Assembly: GCA_913049915.1 (NCBI GenBank)
Contig: CAJWZC010000019.1
Coordinates: 1 to 48,834, forward strand
Direction of reading: 5' to 3'
Length of the DNA: 48,834 nucleotides
Origin: an uncultured Colwellia sp.
GTDB taxonomy: Bacteria > Pseudomonadota > Gammaproteobacteria > Enterobacterales > Alteromonadaceae
A program made the translations under genes and the position numbers. Below are positions 33,237 through 43,126 of this stretch, one piece after another. The notes beneath the pieces were generated by a model. That model had not been told where the DNA came from. It made no database searches and saw nothing but the letters and a program-made list of their open reading frames with translations. Within the stretch, counting starts at the first letter, position 1; each line of letters starts with the position of its first letter.

Positions 33237-35735
33237 TTACTGACACGCTTTAATTACTATGTCTTGATCCATCGGTAACCTTTTTGTTTTTAAGGTAATA
33301 GTTTCACGGTTTATTGATTTAATACCTACACCTTCAATAATTGTACCTTTAACATTGTCAACTATCGTATCGAATTCTAATTGACTGGCTTTTCCATTAA
33401 GCCAAACACAACCAAATTTTGTTTTTATGACGTCTGATTGTAAACCAAAAAAGTTGATCTGATATTGTCGTTGTCTAGGAGCGCCTTGATAGCTACCTAG
33501 CGACTTATTAATAGTTAATTGGCTCAACGTTTCATGGTAATTTATTTCGGTATTCATAATTGCTGCATTGTCTCGATATTCCTCAGTCACATCATCATCT
33601 TCTATGAGATTAGTTTTTCCTGACTTACCGGTATAAACATCTATAGTTAATGAGGTTTTATCAATAAATTGTGTGCTTAATGCATACTGACGTTTAGGAA
33701 TAATACTGCCTTGTTTAACATAAATAGGTAACACACCTGGTGCAGCAGGCACATCAATCACTTGGTCACCGTTGATACGTGCTTTACTTTGATATTCATA
33801 CCAAATTCCTTTTGGTAGCCAAACTGTTTTGGTATTACTTGCATCAGCGTTAGGTGCAATGAGTAAGTCACTCCCCCACATGTATTGTAAGTCGAACTGC
33901 CAAGCTCTAGCATCTGCGGGGTAATCAAGTAACATGGCGCGAGCTATGGGAATACCTGTAGCGGCGGCTTGATGTGCGGCGGTGTATAAATACGGCATTA
34001 ATTGGTATCGCAATTCACTGTATTGATGAGCAACTTCTTGTACTTTTACGTCTTTATCTAGAGGCCAACGTGATTCACCCATACCGTGAGGTTTCCATAT
34101 AGGTGCAAAACTACCAAACGCCATCGCCCACTGCTTATAGAGATTATCATCTGGACCTTTGTTCGTTTTCCAATCGTAAAAACCACCCGCATCATGGCCC
34201 CAGTAAGGGAAACCTGATAAACCAGCTAATTGCATTGCCCGTATCTGTTTTGCCATATCGTTATGATTTGGGTAAATATCACCACTCCATAAGGTTGCAT
34301 AACGTTGAGCACCTGCGGTCATTCCTCGTACCCATACAAAAGGGCGCTCATTAATATTTGACTTGTCCCAGCCTTGCTCAACTAAAGCCTTGGCAATAAG
34401 AAAAAACCAGTAATTACGCATTTCTGCCCAGCTTTTTCCGTTCGCTAACATCATATTTTTTTTGGCTGCACCCATTTCATCAAATTCATCTATCCATAAG
34501 GCATCACCTGGAAATTGTAATGTCGGATCAAGCGAGTTTTGAAAAAAAGCCTGCCAAAGCCATGCACGAAAATCAGCGTTGGTTAAATCAGGCGCACTGT
34601 CTTTAAAATCTATATTGTCGGTATTAGGTACGTTAAACGTTATTTTCCAACCATCGGTATATTGGGCAATACAACGGTTTAAATCTAATGTAGTAACTAA
34701 GCCTTGATTTTTTAGCCACTTAGCATACGATTTTGGATCGGGGTAACGCCCCTTATCCCAGGCTAATTTTGACTCACAACGTTTACCGCCTTCTGCACGC
34801 CAGCGATTATCATTAATGACATGATCAAGTGGAAAACCTGCTTCACGATGCTTCAGTATTTTGTTTTTCCACCAGTTTTCATCTGATGGATTAGGGGAGT
34901 TATGATCGTGGCCTTTGTCTGATAATTGTAGGCCAAACATCGCTTTTTTAGGGAGACGAGGTCGTCCGGTAAGTTGAGTATAGTTATCTAATACATTGAT
35001 TAAGCTAGGGCCAGCAATAAAAAAATAATCCATTTGCCCCATAAAGCCAGAATCATCAATTTCTACTTGGTATTTACCTTCTTTACCAAAGTTGAAGCGA
35101 TTACTAAACGTACTATTGAGGAATACACCGTAGCCTTTGCTTGATAAATAAAACGGCACAATAAGCGGGGCTTGTTCACTTTGTTGGGTACCATAATTAC
35201 GCTTTATTTCTCGACCCTGTAAATCAACACCTTGTTCTCGTCCCAAAAAACCATGGCCTAAACCAGTAAAGTGTTCTTCTTTATCATAAATAAAGCTCGT
35301 TATGATTTTATTATCATTCCACTTAGTCGGCTGACTTTGCGTTAAAACGACTTTTTTGTTTTGCGTAAACGTTGCCGCTAATGTGTTTTTATTGATACGT
35401 ACAGTTACCGTGTTTTGGCTATCGGTCGGGCTTTTAAGCGTGAATATCCAATAACTCAGATATTCTGTAACAGACATTTCTTTTGGCCATTCATGCGATT
35501 CAACCATTTCATAATGTTCATCGCTATAAAAGTCCTCATTAGTTCGTGCACTCTGCAGCCTTATCATGGCATCACCATAAGGTGTTAGCCGAATTTTATA
35601 CTCTAAGGAGCTGATAACATAGGCACCATTATCAACTACTAATTTTGTATCTATGATTGTCTTCGCATAACTAAGAAAACTCGATAAACAAGCCATTATA
35701 AAAAAAATGAGTACAGTGTTAACGCTTTTGGACAT
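33237..35735 (-). CDS. Glycoside hydrolase family 31 (alpha-glucosidase-like), exported
   Basis: The 832-residue protein has an N-terminal signal peptide (MSKSVNTVLIFFIMACLSSF, cleavage near SYA). An N-terminal beta domain and a GH31 barrel follow. The nucleophile region is ALWIDEFDEMG near residues 410-418, and the acid/base region is LWSGDIYPNH near residue 482. HDAGGFY and the distal YLYTAAHQAAATGIPIARAM fit GH31. C-terminal beta domains finish the chain. It should release alpha-linked glucose (or xylose or a related sugar) in the periplasm or outside; the exact linkage is not readable. No sugar transporter or regulator is adjacent. Its upstream region contains a leftward terminator and a decayed exporter gene. 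Confidence 0.87.
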   Translation of the reverse strand: MSKSVNTVLIFFIMACLSSFLSYAKTIIDTKLVVDNGAYVISSLEYKIRLTPYGDAMIRLQSARTNEDFYSDEHYEMVESHEWPKEMSVTEYLSYWIFTLKSPTDSQNTVTVRINKNTLAATFTQNKKVVLTQSQPTKWNDNKIITSFIYDKEEHFTGLGHGFLGREQGVDLQGREIKRNYGTQQSEQAPLIVPFYLSSKGYGVFLNSTFSNRFNFGKEGKYQVEIDDSGFMGQMDYFFIAGPSLINVLDNYTQLTGRPRLPKKAMFGLQLSDKGHDHNSPNPSDENWWKNKILKHREAGFPLDHVINDNRWRAEGGKRCESKLAWDKGRYPDPKSYAKWLKNQGLVTTLDLNRCIAQYTDGWKITFNVPNTDNIDFKDSAPDLTNADFRAWLWQAFFQNSLDPTLQFPGDALWIDEFDEMGAAKKNMMLANGKSWAEMRNYWFFLIAKALVEQGWDKSNINERPFVWVRGMTAGAQRYATLWSGDIYPNHNDMAKQIRAMQLAGLSGFPYWGHDAGGFYDWKTNKGPDDNLYKQWAMAFGSFAPIWKPHGMGESRWPLDKDVKVQEVAHQYSELRYQLMPYLYTAAHQAAATGIPIARAMLLDYPADARAWQFDLQYMWGSDLLIAPNADASNTKTVWLPKGIWYEYQSKARINGDQVIDVPAAPGVLPIYVKQGSIIPKRQYALSTQFIDKTSLTIDVYTGKSGKTNLIEDDDVTEEYRDNAAIMNTEINYHETLSQLTINKSLGSYQGAPRQRQYQINFFGLQSDVIKTKFGCVWLNGKASQLEFDTIVDNVKGTIIEGVGIKSINRETITLKTKRLPMDQDIVIKACQ

Positions 35736-35751
35736 TATTTTTATTATCCTT

Positions 35752-35786
35752 AAAAAAAGGTTTGCTGATATTATTCAGCAAACCTT
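35752..35786 (-). terminator. Leftward terminator-like hairpin just upstream of GH31
   Basis: A perfect 12-bp stem (35757-35768 with 35775-35786, TATTAT loop) is followed on the minus strand by a T tract (complement of 35752-35758). It lies only about 20 nt before the GH31 start codon. It is either an attenuator of GH31 or the surviving terminator of a lost upstream leftward gene. Confidence 0.7.
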
Positions 35787-36564
35787 ATTACTTACCTGTT
35801 ATTAATAATATAACACTATATATTCAATAGTCTACACTAACTTACTACAGCACTAGGCTCTTCTGAATAACTAGAATTAAAACCTACTGAGACAATTTTT
35901 ATTTCAGTTTAGGTTAGTTAAAACGGCTTTGACCACATTAATTGAAAGGATTCGACTTAGCCATATTTATCATAGTCAATAATAGTGATGACCAAGATAT
36001 AATTAACATAGTGGTTGAATATAAAAAATTAGTTCTCAGTTACCGACTAAATATAAACTTACTCACCTACTACGTGCTTTATAGCCTTTTTATAAATAAC
36101 TTATGGCACTAATATAATATAAATACTATCAAACTAGATAATAAAATATATGTCTTAGCTATTCAGTAGTAGTCTAAATTTGATGGTTTTTCTCTTGAAT
36201 ACACGATTACTTTTCCAAAACTAATGACGATAATAGATAACCTTTAAAGTTCTAAAAGATAGTGTTGATAAAGAGCTTACTGAGTATAAGAAAATAACTA
36301 ACACCATTACTACTCAACCCTCTTAATAGCAGACTAGTTGTATATTTCTTTACACATTAAAAATCAAATATTCACAAAAAAAACACATGATAAAACATTG
36401 ATTTTAAGGCCACTATGAGCTAAAACTATACCATAGCAGAAGTAATATCCTTCTATCGTGAAATGTATCCAAAGAGACATCGAAACTAAAAATTTAAAGA
36501 TTCTGTGTTCTACCCAGTATATTTTAAATTAATAACAGGTTAATGACGTAAAACAGCCTTTCTC
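35787..36564. other. Gene-free decayed region
   Basis: This A/T-rich stretch of about 780 bp has frequent stops in all frames. No coding remnant comparable to the neighbouring exporter fragment was recognised. It probably represents eroded sequence. Confidence 0.4.
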
Positions 36565-36990
36565 CTAATTAATTACAACACGCACTGCCACTAACAATAA
36601 AACCATAACAGTAACTTTATCAATAACATAACTATTCAATTTTAATTTTAATTTCACCAACAAAAGTCCTCTTATTCGGCCTCAAGGTCAATATTACTAC
36701 TATTACTTTTTAGCACGTTGGACGCTAAGTAAAGTAAAAAGACCACACCTATGTATTGAATAATTTGAAAAATGAGTGGTGGCTCTATAATAACAAGGCT
36801 AATACCAATTACTACAATAGCTACCTACAAACCTATACTAAAGCCGTGACTAATGGTAGTAACTAAACTTAGTTTGTAGTCGCAACATAGTCTTACGTAA
36901 AACTAATACCGATAGCGATCCTGGTGATAAAGCTCCTAACACACAGATAAAAACTAACGAAAGCCACAATCCTAAGGCTATTCTTGATTA
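36565..36990 (-). pseudogene. LysE/RhtB family amino-acid exporter remnant
   Basis: Reading leftward, one frame gives SRIALGLWLSLVFICVLGAL then SPGSLSVLVLRKT, the LysE N-terminal ALSPGP region. A frameshift follows and the next frame gives LSLVTTISHGFSIGL, an in-frame TAG (36825-36827), then VAIVVIGISLVIIEPPLIF and QYIGVVFLLYLASNVLKS, ending at a TAA (36672-36674). In a third frame a tail IDKVTVMVLLLVAVRVVIN ends at TAG (36565-36567) and resembles the last helix of LysE proteins. Intact members have about 200 residues, so a middle segment of roughly 60-90 residues and the start codon are gone. The family call rests on motif order read by eye. Confidence 0.78.
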
Positions 36991-37130
36991 AATAATTAAA
37001 TTAGCATCCGTTTTCTTAATTAAGCAAACTACTTTTTCAATAGGAAAAATAAGCAGCCACTTATGCAAATTGGTAACGATTATAAATGATATTAGCTTAG
37101 AGTAGGTATTATCAACTACTCTCCAATACT

Positions 37131-37166
37131 AAAAAGGGTCATAACATTTTCATGTTACAACCCTTT
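37131..37166 (-). terminator. Terminator of the isc operon (minus strand)
   Basis: AAAGGG pairs with CCCTTT, with an inner AACAT/ATGTT stem. On the minus strand the structure ends in T5 (complement of 37131-37135). It lies 23 nt past the fdx stop codon. Confidence 0.8.
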
Positions 37167-37188
37167 AAACATATATTAATCAGACCAA

Positions 37189-37527
37189 CTAGTGATTTTC
37201 AGAAACCATATTCACTGTGTATTTAGGAATATCTACGACTAAGTCTTCATCACCAACAATTGATTGGCAGCTTAAACGTGATTCAGGCTCTAATCCCCAA
37301 GCTTTATCAAGCATATCTTCTTCAAGTTCATCGCCTTCATCGATAGAGTCAAAACCCTCTCGAATAACAATGTGACAGGTAGTACATGCACATACTTTTT
37401 CACAAGCATGTTCGATACCTATGTCATTTCTTAGTGCAACGTTTAATACGCTCTCACCTTTTTCAGCTTCAACTACCGCACCATCTGGACATAGATCGGC
37501 ATTGGGTAAAAATATAATTTTTGGCAT
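37189..37527 (-). CDS. fdx: ISC-type [2Fe-2S] ferredoxin
   Basis: The 112-residue ferredoxin has ligands Cys42, Cys48, Cys51 (HACEKVCACTTCH) and Cys87 (RLSCQS), at the same positions as E. coli Fdx. It supplies electrons for Fe-S assembly on IscU. It is the last gene of the operon here: iscX, which follows fdx in E. coli, is absent, and a terminator comes directly after. The gap to hscA is 36 bp. Confidence 0.95.
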   Translation of the reverse strand: MPKIIFLPNADLCPDGAVVEAEKGESVLNVALRNDIGIEHACEKVCACTTCHIVIREGFDSIDEGDELEEDMLDKAWGLEPESRLSCQSIVGDEDLVVDIPKYTVNMVSENH

Positions 37528-37563
37528 TTTATTTATTCTCTACTTGCGAGGCTTTCGCCTAAC

Positions 37564-39426
37564 CTAAATTTTATCAACTGCCTGACCCGCAAGGGCTTGG
37601 CTAATTGAACTATCCATACGACGTTCAGCAAATATTGCTGTACTATCATTTAATTTATCAAGCGCATTTTCTATCGCTTTAATATTAATACCTTGACTAA
37701 CTTGTACCAGTACTTTAATGGAGCTTTCAATGACAATAATCTCATTGCTATCAAGTAATCGACTATCAGCAACTAAAGCAGCTTGAACCGACTCTATAAC
37801 ACGTGAAGCTTCAACTTGCTGCTCTTTGAGCATACGGGCTTGTATATCTTCTTCAGCGTTACTCATCGAATCTTTAATCATCTGACTAATTTGATTGTCA
37901 TCAAGACCAAATGAAGGTTTAACTTCAATACTCGATTCAACTCCTGAAGACTTCTCCATTGCTGATACCGAAAGTAAACCATCTGCGTCAACTTTAAAGG
38001 TAACTCTTATATGTGCTGCACCTGCCGTCATTGCAGGAATACCACGTAATTCAAAACGGGCTAACGAACGACAATCTTCAACTAATTCACGCTCACCTTG
38101 CAATACGTGTACAGCCATAGCTGTTTGACCATCTTTAAAGGTTGTAAATTCTTGCGCCTTTGCCACAGGTATTGTGGTATTGCGGGGAATAACTTTTTCA
38201 ACTAAACCACCCATGGTTTCTAAACCAAGCGATAACGGCGTAACATCAAGTAATAACATATCACTATCAGGTTTATTACCCACTAAAATATCCGCTTGAA
38301 TAGCAGCACCAATAGCGACCACTTTATCAGGATCAATTGACGTTAAAGGTGTTTTTTGAAAATATTTTTTAACTTCGCTGCGTACTAAAGGCACACGCGT
38401 TGAACCACCAACCATTATAACTTCGATGACTTCATCGACAGTAATATCAGCATCTTTAAGCGTGCGACGACAAGCACGTAATGTTTTACTCACTAATGAG
38501 CCAATAAGTTCATTCAACTGTGCTTTGGTTAAACTTGTATTCCAATCACTATTATTATCAAGAGTGATAGTAATATCCACTTGTTCTTTAGCAGTTAACT
38601 GCTCTTTAGCAAAACAAGCTTGCTGCATCAATTGACGTTCTAGCGAAGGTGATAAAGGTCTGACTAAACCAGCTTGCTCAACAAGGTAATCAACCAATAC
38701 AACATCAAAATCATCGCCACCAAGTGCAGAGTCGCCGCCAGTCGCTAATACTTCAAATACACCTTTATTTAAGCGTAAAATAGAGATATCAAAGGTACCA
38801 CCACCTAAGTCATAAACTGCGATAACGCCTTCTTGCCCTGAATCTAAACCGTAAGCTACCGCAGCAGCTGTTGGTTCATTCAAGAGACGTAGTACGCTAA
38901 TCCCCGCTAACTTTGCCGCATCTTTTGTACTTTGTCTTTGTGCATCGTCAAAGTGAGCTGGTACGGTAATTACCACACCAGTGAGTTCTCCACCTAAAGC
39001 AGCTTTGGCTCGAAGGTTTAAGGTTTTTAATATTTCTGCAGATACTTGAACTGGGTTAACAGTGCCTTGCCTGGTCATAATTTCGGGATGATTTTCATCA
39101 CCACAAAAGTCATAAGGTAAAGAAGGATATTTACCTCGAATATCTTTAAGTGAACGACCTATTAAGCGTTTGGCCGAAGTAATAGTATTCTGAGCGTCTT
39201 CAATACTAAGTACTTGTGCTTCATGGCCAACTAAAATATTGTCGGCTTGATAGCTAACAATAGATGGCAATATATCACGACCTTCGTCATCACTTAAGGT
39301 ACTTGCGTTACCGCTTTGTAAACTGGCGATTAAGGAGTTAGTGGTACCAAGATCGATGCCTGCAGCTAATCTGTGTTCATGAGGAACGGTACTTTGACCG
39401 GGTTCTGCAATTTGTAATAAAGCCAT
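37564..39426 (-). CDS. hscA: Fe-S assembly Hsp70 chaperone HscA
   Basis: The 620-residue Hsp70 homologue has the ATPase motif [12 protein letters not shown] near residue 24, the connector [24 protein letters not shown] and a substrate-binding domain after about 390. It drives cluster transfer from IscU by binding the IscU LPPVK motif. Length and position between hscB and fdx identify it as HscA rather than DnaK. Start is ATG. Confidence 0.96.
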   Translation of the reverse strand: MALLQIAEPGQSTVPHEHRLAAGIDLGTTNSLIASLQSGNASTLSDDEGRDILPSIVSYQADNILVGHEAQVLSIEDAQNTITSAKRLIGRSLKDIRGKYPSLPYDFCGDENHPEIMTRQGTVNPVQVSAEILKTLNLRAKAALGGELTGVVITVPAHFDDAQRQSTKDAAKLAGISVLRLLNEPTAAAVAYGLDSGQEGVIAVYDLGGGTFDISILRLNKGVFEVLATGGDSALGGDDFDVVLVDYLVEQAGLVRPLSPSLERQLMQQACFAKEQLTAKEQVDITITLDNNSDWNTSLTKAQLNELIGSLVSKTLRACRRTLKDADITVDEVIEVIMVGGSTRVPLVRSEVKKYFQKTPLTSIDPDKVVAIGAAIQADILVGNKPDSDMLLLDVTPLSLGLETMGGLVEKVIPRNTTIPVAKAQEFTTFKDGQTAMAVHVLQGERELVEDCRSLARFELRGIPAMTAGAAHIRVTFKVDADGLLSVSAMEKSSGVESSIEVKPSFGLDDNQISQMIKDSMSNAEEDIQARMLKEQQVEASRVIESVQAALVADSRLLDSNEIIVIESSIKVLVQVSQGINIKAIENALDKLNDSTAIFAERRMDSSISQALAGQAVDKI

Positions 39427-39527
39427 GATATTATTTCAATAATTTAGTTTAAGGTTAAATTCAAGTTTAGGTTTGTTTTTCTTAGCTTAATGAAAAGTGT
39501 TTAACGTTAAAATCTTTGCTAGTTATA

Positions 39528-40055
39528 CTAGTCATCTAATAAACTATCTTCAAGACGGTCTACTTCAACATTTAACTTTTGATAAAACTTTAATTTACGT
39601 AAATTATCGCATGCTACACTATTTGATGCTGCATTATTTTCACTAATCTGCGCTCTCATTAGCTGAGAAAGCGTTAAGTATTCTGCCGACAAAACACTTT
39701 GCACTTCTAGCAATGCTGCATCAACATCAGCAGAGTGTTTAACGTCTTCAAGCATTTCTCGTAAGTCCATTTGACGCATTAAAAAACTAGTATCTTGGAA
39801 AGAGTGCTGTTCGTTTGGCATTTCGACACCACGCTGTACCAGCATGTATTGGGCACGTTGCAATGGGTTTTTAAGTATTTGATAAGCATCGTTAATGTGT
39901 GCGGATTTTTGTACCGCAATACGCTGCTCTTGCTCGGATGCATGAACAAACTTGTCTGGATGCACAGTCTTTTGCAAGGTTTGATAATTGGATGACAGTT
40001 GTTGTAAGTCGACATCAAAGGAGACTTCAATGTTGAATAATTGAAAGTAATTCAA
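39528..40055 (-). CDS. hscB: Fe-S assembly co-chaperone HscB (TTG start)
   Basis: The 175-residue J-type co-chaperone has an N-terminal J domain with His32-Pro33-Asp34 (KTVHPDKFVH) and a C-terminal three-helix domain that binds IscU. The family N-terminus (xxYFxLF) is matched by NYFQLFNIEVSFDVD, which fixes the start at TTG 40055-40053. No ATG gives this N-terminus. It lies between iscA and hscA; the 182-bp gap to iscA contains the dispersed hairpin repeat. Confidence 0.94.
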   Translation of the reverse strand: MNYFQLFNIEVSFDVDLQQLSSNYQTLQKTVHPDKFVHASEQEQRIAVQKSAHINDAYQILKNPLQRAQYMLVQRGVEMPNEQHSFQDTSFLMRQMDLREMLEDVKHSADVDAALLEVQSVLSAEYLTLSQLMRAQISENNAASNSVACDNLRKLKFYQKLNVEVDRLEDSLLDD

Positions 40056-40125
40056 AATTTTTACTCTGATTTTACATGGACGGGAGACTTACAAGTGCTC
40101 TCGCCATAATGAATTCAGCTCAATA

Positions 40126-40204
40126 ATACTTTACTCTGATGCAAGGCGAAAGCATAAAATTGACCTTAGTCAATGAGTACTTTCAACGCTGCAACTGAGT
40201 AAAA
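40126..40204. repeat. Dispersed palindromic repeat, copy 2 (iscA-hscB gap)
   Basis: A long imperfect inverted repeat: TACTTTACTCTGATGCAAGG on the left is complementary, with mismatches, to the GCTGCAACTGAGTAAA side. The inner arms are TTGAC and GTCAA around CTTA. Positions 40160-40189 match 12480-12509 at 27 of 30 bases. It interrupts the isc operon between iscA and hscB, so it will be transcribed and folded. Confidence 0.65.
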
Positions 40205-40237
40205 AACTAATAGATGAACTCGTTATTACACATTAAC

Positions 40238-40561
40238 TTAGACGTTAAAGCTTTCACCACACCCACATTCGCCTTTCGCGTTTGGATTTGTGAATTTAAA
40301 GCCTTCGTTCAAGCCTTCTTTAGTAAAGTCAAGTTCAATACCATCAAGGTAAACTAGGCTTTTCGCATCGATGATAATATTAACATCTTTAATGTTAAAC
40401 AATTGATCATCTTCATTTAAATCATCAACAAATTCGAGCACATAGGCTAAACCTGAACAACCAGTGGTTTTAATACCTAAGCGAAGCCCAAGCCCTTTGC
40501 CACGGTTTTGCATGAACGATTGAACACGTTCAGCTGCAGCAGGAGTCATGGTAACAGCCAT
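40238..40561 (-). CDS. iscA: A-type iron-sulfur carrier IscA
   Basis: The 107-residue carrier has the three conserved cysteines Cys35 (TTGCSG), Cys99 and Cys101 (GECGCGESF). It passes clusters from IscU to apo-targets. The GGAG ribosome-binding site lies 6 nt before the ATG. It follows iscU after 11 bp. Confidence 0.96.
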   Translation of the reverse strand: MAVTMTPAAAERVQSFMQNRGKGLGLRLGIKTTGCSGLAYVLEFVDDLNEDDQLFNIKDVNIIIDAKSLVYLDGIELDFTKEGLNEGFKFTNPNAKGECGCGESFNV

Positions 40562-40572
40562 TGTTATCTCCG

Positions 40573-40956
40573 TTATTTACTTTGTTTTGATTTATAATCT
40601 TCAATTGCTGCTTTAATAGCATCTTCTGCTAGAATAGAGCAATGAATTTTTACTGGTGGTAGCGCTAACTCTTCAGCAATAGCAGTATTTTTAATTTTTC
40701 CCGCTTCTTCAATTGATTTACCTTTAACCCACTCAGTAACTAATGAGCTTGAGGCAATCGCAGAACCACAACCATAAGTTTTAAATTTGGCATCTTCAAT
40801 GATGCCGTCATCAGAAATTTTAAGTTGTAACTTCATTACGTCACCACAGGCAGGTGCGCCAACCATACCGGTTGCTACTGACGGATCGTTTTTATCCATT
40901 GAACCTACGTTACGTGGATTCTCATAATGATCTAGTACTTTTTCGCTGTAAGCCAT
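40573..40956 (-). CDS. iscU: Fe-S cluster scaffold IscU
   Basis: The 127-residue scaffold has cluster cysteines Cys37, Cys63 and Cys106 and the HscA-binding LPPVK at 99-103. Positions match E. coli IscU exactly. It receives sulfur from IscS. It lies 113 bp downstream of iscS on the same strand. Confidence 0.97.
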   Translation of the reverse strand: MAYSEKVLDHYENPRNVGSMDKNDPSVATGMVGAPACGDVMKLQLKISDDGIIEDAKFKTYGCGSAIASSSLVTEWVKGKSIEEAGKIKNTAIAEELALPPVKIHCSILAEDAIKAAIEDYKSKQSK

Positions 40957-41069
40957 GTGACTCTCCTAGCTTGTGTTAAATAATCTCTAAGAACGATTTA
41001 ACACTAAATGTTATTTAAAATAATGAATTGTTTACTAAGCATATATCATAGACTTTAGTCTACGATAGC

Positions 41070-42284
41070 TTAATGAGCAGCCCATTCAATTGAATCTAAA
41101 TCGATACCATCTTTGAACATTTCCCAAAGCGGCGACATGTCACGTAAGTGACCAATTGCACCTTTAATAAGGTCAATTGCGTAATCAATTTCTTCTTCTG
41201 TAGTAAAACGACCAAAGCTAAAACGAATTGAGCTATGCGCCATTTCATCATTTAGCCCTAAAGCACGAAGTACATAAGACGGCTCTAAACTTGCTGATGT
41301 ACAGGCACTACCCGAAGAGACAGCTAGGTCTTTCAACGCCATAATGAGTGATTCACCTTCAACGAAGTTGAAACTAACATTCAAGTTACCAGGGTAACGT
41401 TTATTAGCATCACCATTGATGAATACTTGCTCCATACTATTTACACCAGCCCATAAACGATCGCGCATTGCAGTAACATGTGCTTGATCTTGAGCCATTT
41501 CTTCTTTAGCTATTCGACATGCTTCGCCCATACCAACAATTTGATGTGTTGCTAAAGTACCAGAACGCATACCACGCTCATGTCCGCCACCATGTGTTTG
41601 TGCTTCTAAACGAATACGTGGTTTACGGCTTACGTATAAAGCACCAATGCCTTTAGGTCCGTACATTTTATGCGCTGACATGGAAAGTAAATCTACTTTT
41701 AAGGCTTGCATGTCGACATTAATTTTACCAGCGCTTTGTGCTGCATCAACATGAAAAACAATCTTACGAGCACGACACATTTCGCCTATTTCGCTGATAT
41801 CTTGAATAACGCCAATTTCATTATTTAATTGCATGATACTGACTAAAATAGTGTCATCACGCATAGCGTCATTCAGTTTATTTAAATCAATTAAACCGTT
41901 TTCTTCTGGGTCGAGATACGTTACTTCAAAACCTTGACGTTCTAATTCACGACAAGTATCTAGTACCGCTTTATGTTCAGTTTTGCAGGTAATAATGTGC
42001 TTGCCTTTCTTGTTATAGAAGTTAGCTGCACCTTTAATAGCAAGGTTGTTAGATTCAGTAGCACCTGACGTGAAAACGATTTCACGGGGATCAGCATTAA
42101 TAAGCTCAGCAATTTGATTACGAGCGATATCAACCGCTTCTTCAGCTTGCCAGCCAAATTTATGTGAACGGGATGCAGGGTTACCAAAATGACCATCATT
42201 GGTCATATACTGCATCATTTTTTCTGCTACGCGCTTGTCTACTGGTGTAGTAGCTGAGTAATCAAAATATATAGGAAGCTTCAT
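41070..42284 (-). CDS. iscS: Cysteine desulfurase IscS
   Basis: This 404-residue PLP enzyme converts cysteine to alanine and enzyme-bound persulfide. The PLP lysine is in [12 protein letters not shown], and the mobile-loop catalytic Cys is in [17 protein letters not shown]. The C-terminus [18 protein letters not shown] is the IscU-contacting tail. It also feeds sulfur to tRNA thiolation. It follows iscR after 48 bp. Confidence 0.97.
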   Translation of the reverse strand: MKLPIYFDYSATTPVDKRVAEKMMQYMTNDGHFGNPASRSHKFGWQAEEAVDIARNQIAELINADPREIVFTSGATESNNLAIKGAANFYNKKGKHIITCKTEHKAVLDTCRELERQGFEVTYLDPEENGLIDLNKLNDAMRDDTILVSIMQLNNEIGVIQDISEIGEMCRARKIVFHVDAAQSAGKINVDMQALKVDLLSMSAHKMYGPKGIGALYVSRKPRIRLEAQTHGGGHERGMRSGTLATHQIVGMGEACRIAKEEMAQDQAHVTAMRDRLWAGVNSMEQVFINGDANKRYPGNLNVSFNFVEGESLIMALKDLAVSSGSACTSASLEPSYVLRALGLNDEMAHSSIRFSFGRFTTEEEIDYAIDLIKGAIGHLRDMSPLWEMFKDGIDLDSIEWAAH

Positions 42285-42332
42285 TCGCTAACACTCTCCG
42301 ATGATAAATCTTTAATACGACTCGACTAGTTA

Positions 42333-42839
42333 TTACCAGTCGTTCATTACATTTTTAGTAGTTATTAATGTTTCTAAGGCTATACTTTTATGAGCATTGA
42401 TATGTAATTCATCTTGGCGCTTAGAAACTTCTTTTACATCACCCTTAGTGACTAATTCGGATAAGGTAATATTTTTCAAGAATTCTTCAATTCGTTGGCT
42501 TAACCCTTCCCATAAGGAATGCGTTAAACATTGTTCTCCACCCTGGCAATTTCCTTTACCCGAGCACTTCGTTGCGTCAACACTTTCATTCACTGCATAA
42601 ATAACATCTGCAATGGCAATTTGTGCAGAACACCTACCCAAACGATACCCACCACCAGGACCACGAACACTGGTCACCAGACCTTCTTTACGTAAACGAG
42701 AAAAAAGCTGCTCTAAATACGACAAAGAAATACCTTGGCGTTCTGAAATGTCAGCTAGAGATACAGGTCCAGACACTGCATGAATAGTAACATCTAACAT
42801 AGCAGTAACTGCGTAACGACCTTTAGAGGTAAGTTTCAT
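42333..42839 (-). CDS. iscR: Fe-S responsive transcriptional regulator IscR
   Basis: The 168-residue Rrf2-family winged-helix protein has [2Fe-2S] ligands Cys92, Cys98, Cys104 and His107 ([17 protein letters not shown]), identical in numbering to E. coli. Holo-IscR represses its own operon at type 1 sites; apo-IscR acts on type 2 sites. Two adjacent 25-bp IscR-like boxes lie 126-175 bp upstream. It is the first gene of iscRSUA-hscBA-fdx. Confidence 0.96.
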   Translation of the reverse strand: MKLTSKGRYAVTAMLDVTIHAVSGPVSLADISERQGISLSYLEQLFSRLRKEGLVTSVRGPGGGYRLGRCSAQIAIADVIYAVNESVDATKCSGKGNCQGGEQCLTHSLWEGLSQRIEEFLKNITLSELVTKGDVKEVSKRQDELHINAHKSIALETLITTKNVMNDW

Positions 42840-42964
42840 AATCTGTTCTCAAAACACTATGTTGGTGTACTCAAAATATTAATTCAGTAGGATAACTAAA
42901 TCAAAACCATTTGACAAAAAAAACACAAAAAATGTTTTATATCACAAATGCTGTATAATCCCAC

Positions 42965-43014
42965 ATACCCCCACAGTTTAGTCAAGTAAATACCCTAGTG
43001 GTTTACTCGGGTAT
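42965..43014 (-). promoter_or_regulatory. Two tandem IscR type 1-like boxes at the iscR promoter
   Basis: On the minus strand, ATACCCGAGT-AAACC-ACTAGGGTAT (forward 42990-43014) is a near-perfect 25-bp dyad. A second 25-mer (42965-42989), beginning TTACTTGACT and ending GGGGGTAT, follows without any gap. The first half of each resembles the IscR type 1 pattern (ATAC-YY-GACT...). They overlap the predicted transcription start, consistent with autorepression. Confidence 0.65.
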
Positions 43015-43041
43015 TATACACCAATAGATGTTATGCGAAAA
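43013..43041 (-). promoter_or_regulatory. Candidate iscR operon promoter
   Basis: On the minus strand, TTTTCG (43041-43036), a 17-nt spacer and a perfect TATAAT (43018-43013) can be read. Transcription would start inside the first IscR-like box. Confidence 0.5.
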
Positions 43042-43076
43042 GTAATAGTTGACTGTATTACTCAACTATTACTTTT
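43038..43076 (-). terminator. Terminator of trmJ-cysE (minus strand)
   Basis: A perfect 15-bp stem (43038-43052 with 43062-43076, 9-nt loop) ends in T4 on the minus strand. It lies about 50 nt past the cysE stop and isolates cysE from the isc operon promoter next to it. Confidence 0.8.
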
Positions 43077-43126
43077 TAGATGAAATCAGCGTACAAAAAT
43101 TTAAATATTGGTATAAAAAAACGAGG

